DNA of 5,762 nt from assembly GCA_034437515.1 (NCBI GenBank), contig DAOTTX010000142.1:1-5762 (forward strand). The letters are read 5' to 3'. The position numbers and the translations under genes were made by a program. Shown here piece by piece: positions 1 through 5,762 of the stretch; the stretch's first letter is position 1; every line of letters begins with the position of its first letter. The notes beneath the pieces were generated by a model, which worked only from the letters and a program-made list of their open reading frames with translations, did not search any database and was not told the origin of the DNA. The DNA is from DAOTTX01 sp034437515. GTDB taxonomy: Bacteria > Chloroflexota > Anaerolineae > Aggregatilineales > Phototrophicaceae.

Positions 1-582
1 CTACTGATGTTCCTGCTCGTTTTGCCGGTCGTCGCACAAGAGGACGACACCAACACCTGTGATATTGATGTCATCGAAGCGATCAGTCTACTCACCCAGG
101 CACAAATCGCCGCGAATGCCGGTGATGTCTCGGCAGCGCAAGCCACACTTGAAAACGCACAGACCGTTCTAGATACGCTAACCTCTAATTGTGGTGTGTC
201 AACAGTCGATCAAAGTTCACCGGAAGGTGTCGCTGATGCCCTATTTGCAGGGTTATTCTCCGGTGATGTCGATATGGTGGCAAATCTGGTCTGCCAAGAA
301 CAGCGCGCTGCTGCTGTAGAAGCACTCGACACCCTGGGTGAAGACACCGAAGGCATCGAAATTGACACCAGCGGCCTCGAATTTGAAGCGACGGAAGATG
401 GGGATACCGCGACAGTTGCCGTCAGTGGTGAACTCAGCCTGAGCATAGAAATCGATGGCGAGACGATGGAACAGAGCGTCGATGTCTCTGAACTCGGCGG
501 TGAACTGACTGAACTGCCGATGATCCGTGAAGACGGCAACTGGGTCTTCTGCCCGATGGGTGAAGATGCGTTCGGCGGCTAA
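1..582 (+). CDS. Secreted, very acidic protein with helical-hairpin and NTF2/DUF4878-like regions (5' end cut)
   Basis: The reading frame is open from base 1, so the gene very likely starts upstream. The ATG at base 7 lies inside the hydrophobic core of a signal peptide (MFLLVLPVVAQ) and lacks the positively charged N-region, so it is probably not the true start. Counting from that Met, cleavage is likely near VVA-QED. Residues 18-62 form a predicted helical hairpin of TPR-like style (AQIAANAGDVSAAQATLENA), bracketed by Cys18 and Cys62. Residues 71-185 begin SPEGVADALFAGLFSGD and run into beta-rich sequence ending in DGNWVFCP, which resembles the NTF2-like DUF4878 fold of bacterial lipoproteins. 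Cys96 and Cys182 may pair. The visible protein has no lysine, only two arginines and about 40 acidic residues. Function is unknown; an exported, possibly surface-associated protein is inferred. It is followed by a strong terminator and converges on the next gene. Confidence 0.72.
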   Translation, partial: LLMFLLVLPVVAQEDDTNTCDIDVIEAISLLTQAQIAANAGDVSAAQATLENAQTVLDTLTSNCGVSTVDQSSPEGVADALFAGLFSGDVDMVANLVCQEQRAAAVEALDTLGEDTEGIEIDTSGLEFEATEDGDTATVAVSGELSLSIEIDGETMEQSVDVSELGGELTELPMIREDGNWVFCPMGEDAFGG

Positions 583-613
583 ACCGCTACTTTCAAACGA
601 ATAGCAATCACCG

Positions 614-650
614 AGCGCGGGCGGCCGAACAACGGCACCCGTGCTTTTTT
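614..650 (+). terminator. Intrinsic terminator of the acidic secreted-protein gene
   Basis: An 8-bp outer stem pairs AGCGCGGG (614-621) with CCCGTGCT (638-645), with one G-T wobble. After a small internal bulge, an inner 4-bp stem pairs GCCG (624-627) with CGGC (633-636) around an AACAA loop. A run of T follows at 645-650. The hairpin starts 31 bases after the stop codon at 580-582. The T-tract exists only in the + direction, so this should stop gene 1 transcripts. On the other strand the hairpin has no U-tract and is a poor terminator for the convergent gene. Confidence 0.85.
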
Positions 651-2931
651 ATTCCCATGTTGCCAGCAGACGCGCCAGCGGCACTATTATCGGATAATAA
701 ACCTGCGGCAAAATCTGGCGGGGTACGCTCAAGCGCCAGAATTGCAGTGATGGTATATCCACGCCTCTAGGAAACAGCGGTTCAACATAATCACGACGCA
801 GCAACCCGGCTGATTGGTCATAATAATGTTGCGCGGTTTCGGCTTCGCCGTTGTAGCGTGCCAGTGCCGCACGCCCGTAGAACAGCCAAGCCCGTTCTGA
901 ATCTTGATCTGCATCTTCTGACGCGACTGCCAGATATGCCTCTGCTTCTGCCACATCATCGAGTGCCAGCGCGACCAACGCCGCGACGACTCGGTTAGCG
1001 ACACTACTGTTCGGGTTGAACTCAACACGATTGTAAAATGCATCCAGATCATCGACACTGCCGAGGTCGTCCAAAAGTAACCGAGCGACCACAGCTTGAA
1101 GACCTTCCGGCATTATTTCCGCATAGATCGCCTGCCGAAGCGGTGTTGTCTGCCAATCTGCAAGCAAATAAGCCGCTTTGTTGCTAGCGGCAATGGTAAA
1201 AGCTGCTTCCGCCAGGTCGTCATCAGCGGTTTCCTCGGCATAGATTCCCAGGTTAAACCAGAATTGCCAGGCATCCGGCGCGGCTTGTGCTGCCGTACGC
1301 ATCGTCCCGATGGCGGCCTCAGTTTGCCCGGCCTGCCATTGCAGCGCGGCAAGGTTGGCCTGTGCCACCGCATTCTGTGGATCGGTTTCAGTAAATCGCT
1401 GATAGGCCGCTATCGCCGGTTCAAGGGCGCTCTCATCACCTTCAAAGGCCGCCAACCCATACAGATAACCCTGCTGGTTGCTGTACCATGTCATCCCAGG
1501 GTCAGCATTGATGACGGTGGTTAAGTCCTCAGCAGCCGCCCGGTAATCTTCGGTGCCGTTGTTCCCGAATGGTTGGCGCAATGTAGCGTCAAAATCACTA
1601 TAAATGGACGCGCTCCACACACCGCTGATGAACACGACAGACCACAGACCCACCAGCCCCACCGAGTGCCCCCGCAGACGCCATCGCGCCTGCATCGGCT
1701 GTGAATCGCCGGGGACGGTCGCCATGACCAGGGCCATCATACCCGTTATCGCGATCACAGGCAGCATCGATGGCACATCTAGCAGATGATGCACACTGTA
1801 ACCGGCGACAGCGGCGATTGCCCCCATCACAGCATAGCGGTCGGATCGGTCAACCGTCTCCCAGGTACGGCGCATCGTGACCAGCACCACCACACCCGTT
1901 ATCGTAAAGATTGCGATGCCGATGAGTCCTAGCTCTGCGGCGATGTGCAAAGGCACGTTATGTGCGTGGCTATGGGGCTTTTCCGGCGGCATGGATTGTG
2001 TCGCCATGAACTCACGCCCGAAGCTGAACAAGCCCTGCCCGGTGAGTGGTTGTGCGGCGAAAATCTCGACCGAGCTGCTCCAAATCTCGGTACGCAGGCC
2101 GATGCTGCGTCCGGATTGACCGAGCGAGCGCACAAAGAACACCGACGCGATGATGACAATGGGCAACACCAGGGCAGCCGCACCGATAAGTAACCCGCGC
2201 CGCTTCACAACCCAGCCGCGCAGGGCTTCCATTGAGGTGATGCCGCGTTGGTTGAGTTCTAACCCGATGATGACCACAACAGAGACCGCCGCACCGAGCC
2301 AAGCCCCGCGTGAAAATGTCGCCACCAGCAGCACAGCGACTAACAAATTGTAGATGACCAGCGCAATCCGTCCGATAGGCACACGCACGGCTAACAAGCG
2401 CGTTAACGAAAACGGCAACAACACAACCAGGAACGCACCGAGAAAATTCGGGTTGCCGAACACACTCACCGGGCGCGGCAGTTCGAGATTGGTGATGTCA
2501 AAGGAAAATGTGCGCATCTGGTAGTAACCGAAAAAGATCACGATCAACGCGGCGAATAAAAATGCATCGATCAATACATCACGCTTGAGGGCGCGGTTGG
2601 CGATCATATCATGCAGCACGTACCATAATCCGATGTACAATCCCATATACCAGAAGCCCATCAAAATCCGTCGCCAGATGTCGATATTGGTCAGCAGTGA
2701 GAGGCCGAACGCGACCGCCCAACCGACAAACATGAGGTCTAACGCGGTGTTGTACCAAGTCCAACCGCGCCGCCAGCGCACGCCGAGCCAGGTCACCACA
2801 CCAAGCGCGATCACACCGAGGGCTAAGAAACGCGCCCAGGGCAATAGCCCGTTCCAGGTGCCACCCAGGGTAAACACATAGGTTAGTAGAAAGATGAGCG
2901 CAAGACGCAGCAGTGATTCCGTTCGAATCAT
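649..2931 (-). CDS. O-antigen ligase/polymerase family (Wzy/WaaL/PglL-like) membrane protein with TPR tail
   Basis: This 760-residue protein has about 12-13 hydrophobic segments between residues 7 and 444. It carries the landmarks of the Wzy_C/O-antigen ligase superfamily: GNPNFLGAF (159-167), a membrane-edge SRG (207-209), the loop motif PLTGQGLFSFG (295-305), HSHAHN (320-325) followed by AAELGLIG, and HHLLD (381-385). In known members the loop Arg and His residues bind the undecaprenyl-pyrophosphate donor and support glycan transfer on the outer face of the membrane. After the last membrane segment (about 424-444) come TPR-like helices at 500-520, 521-551, 554-586 and 680-712, probably extracytoplasmic, with a role in acceptor or partner binding inferred. 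The ATG start has an AGAAGG ribosome site 9 bases upstream and leads directly into the first membrane helix. Polymerase, lipid A ligase and protein O-oligosaccharyltransferase cannot be separated from sequence alone. It is divergent from a homologue starting at 3033. Confidence 0.88.
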   Translation of the reverse strand: MIRTESLLRLALIFLLTYVFTLGGTWNGLLPWARFLALGVIALGVVTWLGVRWRRGWTWYNTALDLMFVGWAVAFGLSLLTNIDIWRRILMGFWYMGLYIGLWYVLHDMIANRALKRDVLIDAFLFAALIVIFFGYYQMRTFSFDITNLELPRPVSVFGNPNFLGAFLVVLLPFSLTRLLAVRVPIGRIALVIYNLLVAVLLVATFSRGAWLGAAVSVVVIIGLELNQRGITSMEALRGWVVKRRGLLIGAAALVLPIVIIASVFFVRSLGQSGRSIGLRTEIWSSSVEIFAAQPLTGQGLFSFGREFMATQSMPPEKPHSHAHNVPLHIAAELGLIGIAIFTITGVVVLVTMRRTWETVDRSDRYAVMGAIAAVAGYSVHHLLDVPSMLPVIAITGMMALVMATVPGDSQPMQARWRLRGHSVGLVGLWSVVFISGVWSASIYSDFDATLRQPFGNNGTEDYRAAAEDLTTVINADPGMTWYSNQQGYLYGLAAFEGDESALEPAIAAYQRFTETDPQNAVAQANLAALQWQAGQTEAAIGTMRTAAQAAPDAWQFWFNLGIYAEETADDDLAEAAFTIAASNKAAYLLADWQTTPLRQAIYAEIMPEGLQAVVARLLLDDLGSVDDLDAFYNRVEFNPNSSVANRVVAALVALALDDVAEAEAYLAVASEDADQDSERAWLFYGRAALARYNGEAETAQHYYDQSAGLLRRDYVEPLFPRGVDIPSLQFWRLSVPRQILPQVYYPIIVPLARLLATWE

Positions 2932-2940
2932 GAAACCAGA

Positions 2941-2946
2941 CCTTCT
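2941..2946 (-). promoter_or_regulatory. Ribosome binding site for the minus-strand ligase gene
   Basis: On the minus strand the sequence reads AGAAGG, then 9 bases, then the ATG at 2931-2929. This supports the chosen start, which is also the first Met before the first membrane helix. Confidence 0.6.
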
Positions 2947-3003
2947 ATGGTATAAACTTAACGGTTTCGATATTAAGACCGCACTATCATTCAGTATAGA
3001 TGC

Positions 3004-3013
3004 GATTGCAATC
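3004..3013. repeat. 10-bp perfect palindrome GATTGCAATC
   Basis: GATTGCAATC is a perfect inverted repeat with no spacer. It sits next to the predicted + strand transcription start and inside the spacer of the predicted - strand promoter. It could be a half-site or full operator for a dimeric regulator. It could equally be chance in AT-rich DNA, and no second copy was seen in the window. Confidence 0.3.
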
Positions 3014-3027
3014 TTGAGAATTGAGAA
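3014..3027 (+). repeat. Tandem heptamer TTGAGAA x2 upstream of the plus-strand ligase gene
   Basis: TTGAGAA occurs twice without a gap (3014-3020 and 3021-3027). The second copy supplies a purine-rich GAGA that ends 6 bases before the ATG at 3033, the only ribosome-site-like sequence for that gene. The TTG at 3021 is in frame but lies inside this repeat, so I favour the ATG. Confidence 0.5.
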
Positions 3028-3032
3028 TCACG

Positions 3033-5417
3033 ATGCGACTCAAACGATTAGCCTTTTTGTTTACGGCGCTGTACTTCGTCTTTGTGGGTGGTGCGGTGTA
3101 TTACGATATTATCCTGTCTCTGCGCGTTTTTCATCACGGCTTTGTGACCGTGCTGTTCGGCGCGTGGTTGCTCTACTGGCTGCGGAGGGATGGCATACCG
3201 GTCACCCCACTGAACCCGGCATTATACGCAGGAGTCGCCGTCTGGTTGGTGACGGCGGCGCTCAGTATTGATCCGCGAATGGCATTTGAAGAAACATGGT
3301 TCTTGATTCTACATTTGTTGATCTTCTTCGTGCTGGTCGATCTGTTCCAACGCGGGCGCACCAAATGGATTATGGAAACCCAGTTTATTATCGGCGCGGT
3401 GATCGTGATGATCTCCGCCGTCGAACTGGCCTCGTGGTATTTCGGGCTGGCAATCGGCGGTCGTGAATTTGGTTGGTTCGATGTGCGCCTCATCCCCTTA
3501 GAAGCGCCGCCGCGCCTGGCCTGGGCGATGAATAGCACCAACTGGCTCGGTGCCTACACCGCCCCGCTAATTATCATCTGCGGTGTGTGGGCGTATACAC
3601 TCAAACGGCGTGAGCTGGCGCGGGTGCTGTGGATATTGACGGGTCTGCTGGCACTGGTACTGCTGCTCACACAGACACGCGGCGGGTATCTGTCCTTTGC
3701 GGCGGGGATCAGCGCATTGACCGCCATCCAACTGATTAAAACAGAGAATTTGCGCGAACGCCTGCGCTCACCCTTGATGATCGGCGCGTTGATCGGTGTG
3801 GGATTGGTCGTCATCGGTACGCTGATCGTCGTGGTAAGGGTGAGCCAGTCACGTGGCAGCGGTGACTCAGGACGTCTCGACCTGTATCGCAGCGCGGTGG
3901 AAATGACGGTTGATTATCCGGTGACGGGCGTCGGCCCTGGTGCGTTCGCACGCGCTTATCGTGAATACCGCACACCAGAACTCGCCCGCGACCGGCTCTC
4001 CGCCGCGCATAATGCCTATCTCGGCACCGCCGCCGAAGGTGGTCTTATCAGTTTAGCGGTGAGCGTGTGGTTGGGCGTGCTGCTGCTGCGGGCGTGGTGG
4101 CGGCGCTGGCAAACCGAGACTAACCGACTGCGCCGCCTACGCTTAGAGGCGACCATCGCCGCGCTACTTGGCATCGCCACACACAGCATGGTTGATATTT
4201 TCAACCAGACACCGATGGTGATTCTCATCGTGACGTTGGTCGCTTACACCCTTTATGGTGAACGCAGCGTGCTTGACGAGCGCCTGAAGGGTGCGCGCTG
4301 GCCGGTGGCAATATTATTGGTCATCGTCGCCGGATATGCGGTCTGGTTCGTGCAGATTGACCGCGCACAGAGCCGCTATGAGGACAGTCTGCGTACCAAC
4401 GATGTCGAATATGCGCGTGCTGCCGCTGAACTTGACCCCGGTCTAAACCTGTATGACCTTCAGATCGCTCACCTCGAAGGCACCATTGAAAGTTATCAGC
4501 GTGCCCTGGAACTCGAACCGACGTGGGATAAGGGCTGGCTCAACCTTGCCGCGCTGCACGAACGTTCCGGCGACCTCGACGCCGCTCTGCTCGCCGCTGA
4601 ACGTGCTTACGCCATTAATCCGCTGACCTCTGCAGGGGTGCATGTCGCCCGACTTGCCGAACGGCTTGGCACCCGCGACGACGAGGCGCTTATCGACATC
4701 TACGCCGACCAGATCGACAGGCTAACCGGTAGCCTCTATCTGCCGCTCTCCGACTTCTGGATGGCGACCGATCTACGACGCGAGGCGCTGGAACACGAAT
4801 TTACGGATCGACGTGTTGACCTGCAATACCGTTTGTGGCGCGTTCACGCCCCTGAACGCACCGCTGCACTCGTCCCTGAAAGTCCGCAAACCGCCGCCGA
4901 ATATTGGATCGCCGGTGAACACGCGCTCACTGTAGAAAATGATGCCGAGGCCGCCGAAGCATTCTTTGCCGAAGCGATTGAACGCCGCCCACGTATGGGC
5001 GACTATTACGCCTCGCGTGCGCGTGCCCGTCTAGAACGTGATCCGTCCGGGGCGGAACGTGACTTGCAGTTAGCGACTTTGCTAGGCACCTATGCCGAAT
5101 ACCCCAACGCGATCCGTGCTGATCTAACCGATGACCCGGCGTTGCGCGATCAATATCTCGCACGAGCAATTCCCGGTCGTCCGACAGATTACGCCTTCAG
5201 CGCGGTTTTATATGTCGAGCGGGTCAGCGGTTTCGACATCCCGCAGGAGATGCGCTATCCCGGCCCTGGTCGCACCGTGCTAGAACCCTGGTACACGCTG
5301 GCGGCACACCACGAAGCCGCCGGACGCACGCAAGATGCCATCAGCGTGTATGCCGCCATCCTTGACTATGCACCGGAGGAAACCGAAGCGATGCGACGGC
5401 TGAACGCCCTACGCTAA
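3033..5417 (+). CDS. O-antigen ligase/polymerase family (Wzy/WaaL/PglL-like) membrane protein with long TPR tail
   Basis: From the ATG at 3033 the protein has 794 residues. A TTG at 3021 would add four (MRIT) but looks like part of the leader. About 12-13 hydrophobic segments lie between residues 5 and 442. Superfamily landmarks are STNWLGAYTAP (168-178), TRG (215-217) at a membrane edge, YPVTGVGPGAF (295-305), SAAHNAYLG (323-331) followed by AAEGGLISL, and HSMVDIF (384-390). These match the donor-binding Arg/His layout of O-antigen ligases and Wzy polymerases acting on undecaprenyl-linked glycans. The C-terminal 350 residues hold TPR-like helix pairs at about 482-530, 621-653 and 751-783 (for example YQRALELEP and NLAALHERSGDLDAALLAAERA). 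The tail is probably extracytoplasmic and may position acceptor or partner proteins (inference). It is divergent from, and paralogous in layout to, the gene at 649-2931. The glycan substrate is not deducible here. Confidence 0.88.
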   Translation: MRLKRLAFLFTALYFVFVGGAVYYDIILSLRVFHHGFVTVLFGAWLLYWLRRDGIPVTPLNPALYAGVAVWLVTAALSIDPRMAFEETWFLILHLLIFFVLVDLFQRGRTKWIMETQFIIGAVIVMISAVELASWYFGLAIGGREFGWFDVRLIPLEAPPRLAWAMNSTNWLGAYTAPLIIICGVWAYTLKRRELARVLWILTGLLALVLLLTQTRGGYLSFAAGISALTAIQLIKTENLRERLRSPLMIGALIGVGLVVIGTLIVVVRVSQSRGSGDSGRLDLYRSAVEMTVDYPVTGVGPGAFARAYREYRTPELARDRLSAAHNAYLGTAAEGGLISLAVSVWLGVLLLRAWWRRWQTETNRLRRLRLEATIAALLGIATHSMVDIFNQTPMVILIVTLVAYTLYGERSVLDERLKGARWPVAILLVIVAGYAVWFVQIDRAQSRYEDSLRTNDVEYARAAAELDPGLNLYDLQIAHLEGTIESYQRALELEPTWDKGWLNLAALHERSGDLDAALLAAERAYAINPLTSAGVHVARLAERLGTRDDEALIDIYADQIDRLTGSLYLPLSDFWMATDLRREALEHEFTDRRVDLQYRLWRVHAPERTAALVPESPQTAAEYWIAGEHALTVENDAEAAEAFFAEAIERRPRMGDYYASRARARLERDPSGAERDLQLATLLGTYAEYPNAIRADLTDDPALRDQYLARAIPGRPTDYAFSAVLYVERVSGFDIPQEMRYPGPGRTVLEPWYTLAAHHEAAGRTQDAISVYAAILDYAPEETEAMRRLNALR

Positions 5418-5443
5418 ACCTTGTTACCCTGTAGACAAGAGAC

Positions 5444-5450
5444 AAAAGGA
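5444..5450 (+). promoter_or_regulatory. Ribosome binding site of the broken Uma2-family gene
   Basis: AAAAGGA is followed by 6 bases (AGCACT) and the ATG at 5457. It is the best Shine-Dalgarno match in the window and shows that the gene was once translated from this start. The 39-base gap after the ligase stop contains no terminator, so readthrough from upstream is possible. Confidence 0.6.
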
Positions 5451-5456
5451 AGCACT

Positions 5457-5736
5457 ATGAGCAACGAACCTGAGACCATTGAACAGATGACACTCGAAGC
5501 GTTTATCCGGCGCTTATGATGAGCATGGCCCGTTTGAGATCATCGACGGAAAGGAAATACGGATGACGCCGAACGTCGTGAGACATATCGAAGTGACCAA
5601 ACGCCTTTATCAGACTATGCTCCGCTACGAAGACGACACCAGCAATGGCGACGTGCGCCGCACGACGGCGTAGATGATTGTACTGGAAGTACCGCAGGTT
5701 GAAGAAAATACCTGTGAGGTCATCCGACTTACCTAA
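5457..5736 (+). pseudogene. Degraded Uma2-family (DUF820) endonuclease-like gene, frameshifted and internally deleted
   Basis: From the ATG the first frame gives MSNEPETIEQMTLEAFIRRL and stops at 5517-5519. Shifting frame at about 5514 continues with YDEHGPFEIIDGKEIRMTP, then HIEVTKRLYQTMLRYED, up to a TAG at 5671-5673. The combined pattern MTLEAFIRR-YDEHGPFEIIDGK is typical of the Uma2 N-terminus (MTxEEF...G.xELIDGE). Beyond the TAG, the same frame gives MIVLEVPQVEENTCEVIRLT and a TAA at 5734. This is like the family's C-terminal strand pattern (MVWVVDPxxxTVxVYRL), suggesting that most of the middle has been lost. The PD-(D/E)xK core motifs (PD...V and VEVVSPS-like) are absent. At least one frameshift and two stops make it non-functional. 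Uma2 genes are common, often multicopy, in Chloroflexota and Cyanobacteria; their biological role is poorly known. The right limit is uncertain. Confidence 0.7.
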
Positions 5737-5762
5737 AGGGGAAACCTGGCGGAAACATAGCA
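5737..5762. other. Short right-edge tail with no identifiable gene
   Basis: Only 26 bases follow the last recognisable codon of the broken Uma2 gene. They may be more of its remains, but the frame meets a further stop (TAG at 5758-5760) and no motif is visible. Confidence 0.4.

Larger units (their letters stand above)
2932..3032. promoter_or_regulatory. Divergent intergenic region between the two ligase-like genes
   Basis: This 101-bp AT-richer gap must hold the promoters of both flanking genes. On the + strand, TTAAGA (2973-2978), a 16-bp spacer and TATAGA (2995-3000) form a weak sigma70-type promoter starting near 3007. On the - strand, TTCTCA (complement of 3015-3020), a 16-bp spacer and TATACT (complement of 2993-2998) form another, starting near 2986. 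Each hexamer matches consensus at 4 of 6 positions, except TATACT at 5 of 6. The two -10 boxes overlap on the same AGTATAGA. These are motif matches only, in a short AT-rich stretch where chance hits are common. Confidence 0.4.

Noticed and set aside
1096..1524. 142-codon plus-strand frame inside the minus-strand ligase gene
   Set aside because: It lies antisense to the TPR region of a well-supported gene, its composition is rich in Arg, Cys and Gly with no recognisable domain, and it lacks a clear ribosome site.
3021..3032. TTG as the start of the plus-strand ligase gene
   Set aside because: It sits within a tandem heptamer and has no upstream ribosome site. The ATG at 3033 is followed directly by a typical N-terminus (MRLKRLAFLF) and has a purine stretch at suitable distance.
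2894..3271. 125-codon plus-strand frame spanning the divergent gap
   Set aside because: It overlaps the start of both ligase-like genes in other frames, and its peptide has no family likeness. The frame of the gene at 3033 clearly encodes the membrane protein.
4443..4643. 66-codon minus-strand frame within the plus-strand ligase gene
   Set aside because: It is antisense to TPR-coding sequence and shows no domain, start signal or independent support.
5420..5439. Possible terminator after the plus-strand ligase gene (CTTGT ... ACAAG)
   Set aside because: The stem is only 5 bp with a 10-base loop and no T-run follows, so it is unlikely to terminate transcription.
1..5762. CRISPR array, tRNA, rRNA, insertion sequence or attachment site
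   Set aside because: I saw no regularly spaced repeats, cloverleaf-like sequences, transposase motifs or flanking inverted repeats in the window.

Overview
The window looks like a chromosomal fragment from a bacterium of moderately high GC. Chloroflexota (Anaerolineae-like) is the best guess, made from protein style only: long O-antigen-ligase-type membrane proteins with TPR tails, a secreted acidic protein with a helical repeat followed by an NTF2/DUF4878-like region, and a Uma2-family remnant. No rRNA or marker gene is present to confirm this.

Layout: (1) Bases 1-582, + strand, hold the 3' part of a small secreted protein whose signal peptide is cut by the left edge. It ends at a clear intrinsic terminator (614-650). 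(2) Bases 649-2931, - strand, encode a 760-residue Wzy/WaaL/PglL-type integral membrane glycan polymerase or ligase with a TPR tail. Genes 1 and 2 converge, and the terminator U-tract runs into the stop codon of gene 2. (3) Bases 2932-3032 are a short AT-rich divergent regulatory region, with possible overlapping -10 boxes, a 10-bp palindrome and a tandem heptamer. (4) Bases 3033-5417, + strand, encode a second, divergent protein of the same architecture (794 residues). (5) Bases 5457 to about 5736, + strand, hold a decayed gene of the Uma2 (DUF820) family with a good ribosome binding site, a frameshift, an in-frame stop and apparently no nuclease core.

The two large genes are the core of the window. 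Both have about 12-13 membrane segments, an (S/T)RG motif, a TG(Q/V)G(L/P) motif, an (H)AHN motif and a (H)xxxD motif in the same order, followed by a TPR region. The similarity appears to continue into the TPR region, so they look like ancient paralogues arranged head to head. They probably act at the outer face of the membrane on undecaprenyl-linked glycans (O-antigen, exopolysaccharide or protein-linked glycan). No glycosyltransferases, flippase or chain-length regulator are visible, so the substrate cannot be named. I found no CRISPR array, tRNA, insertion sequence or other clearly novel system. The most interesting points are the divergent pair and the gutted Uma2 gene.
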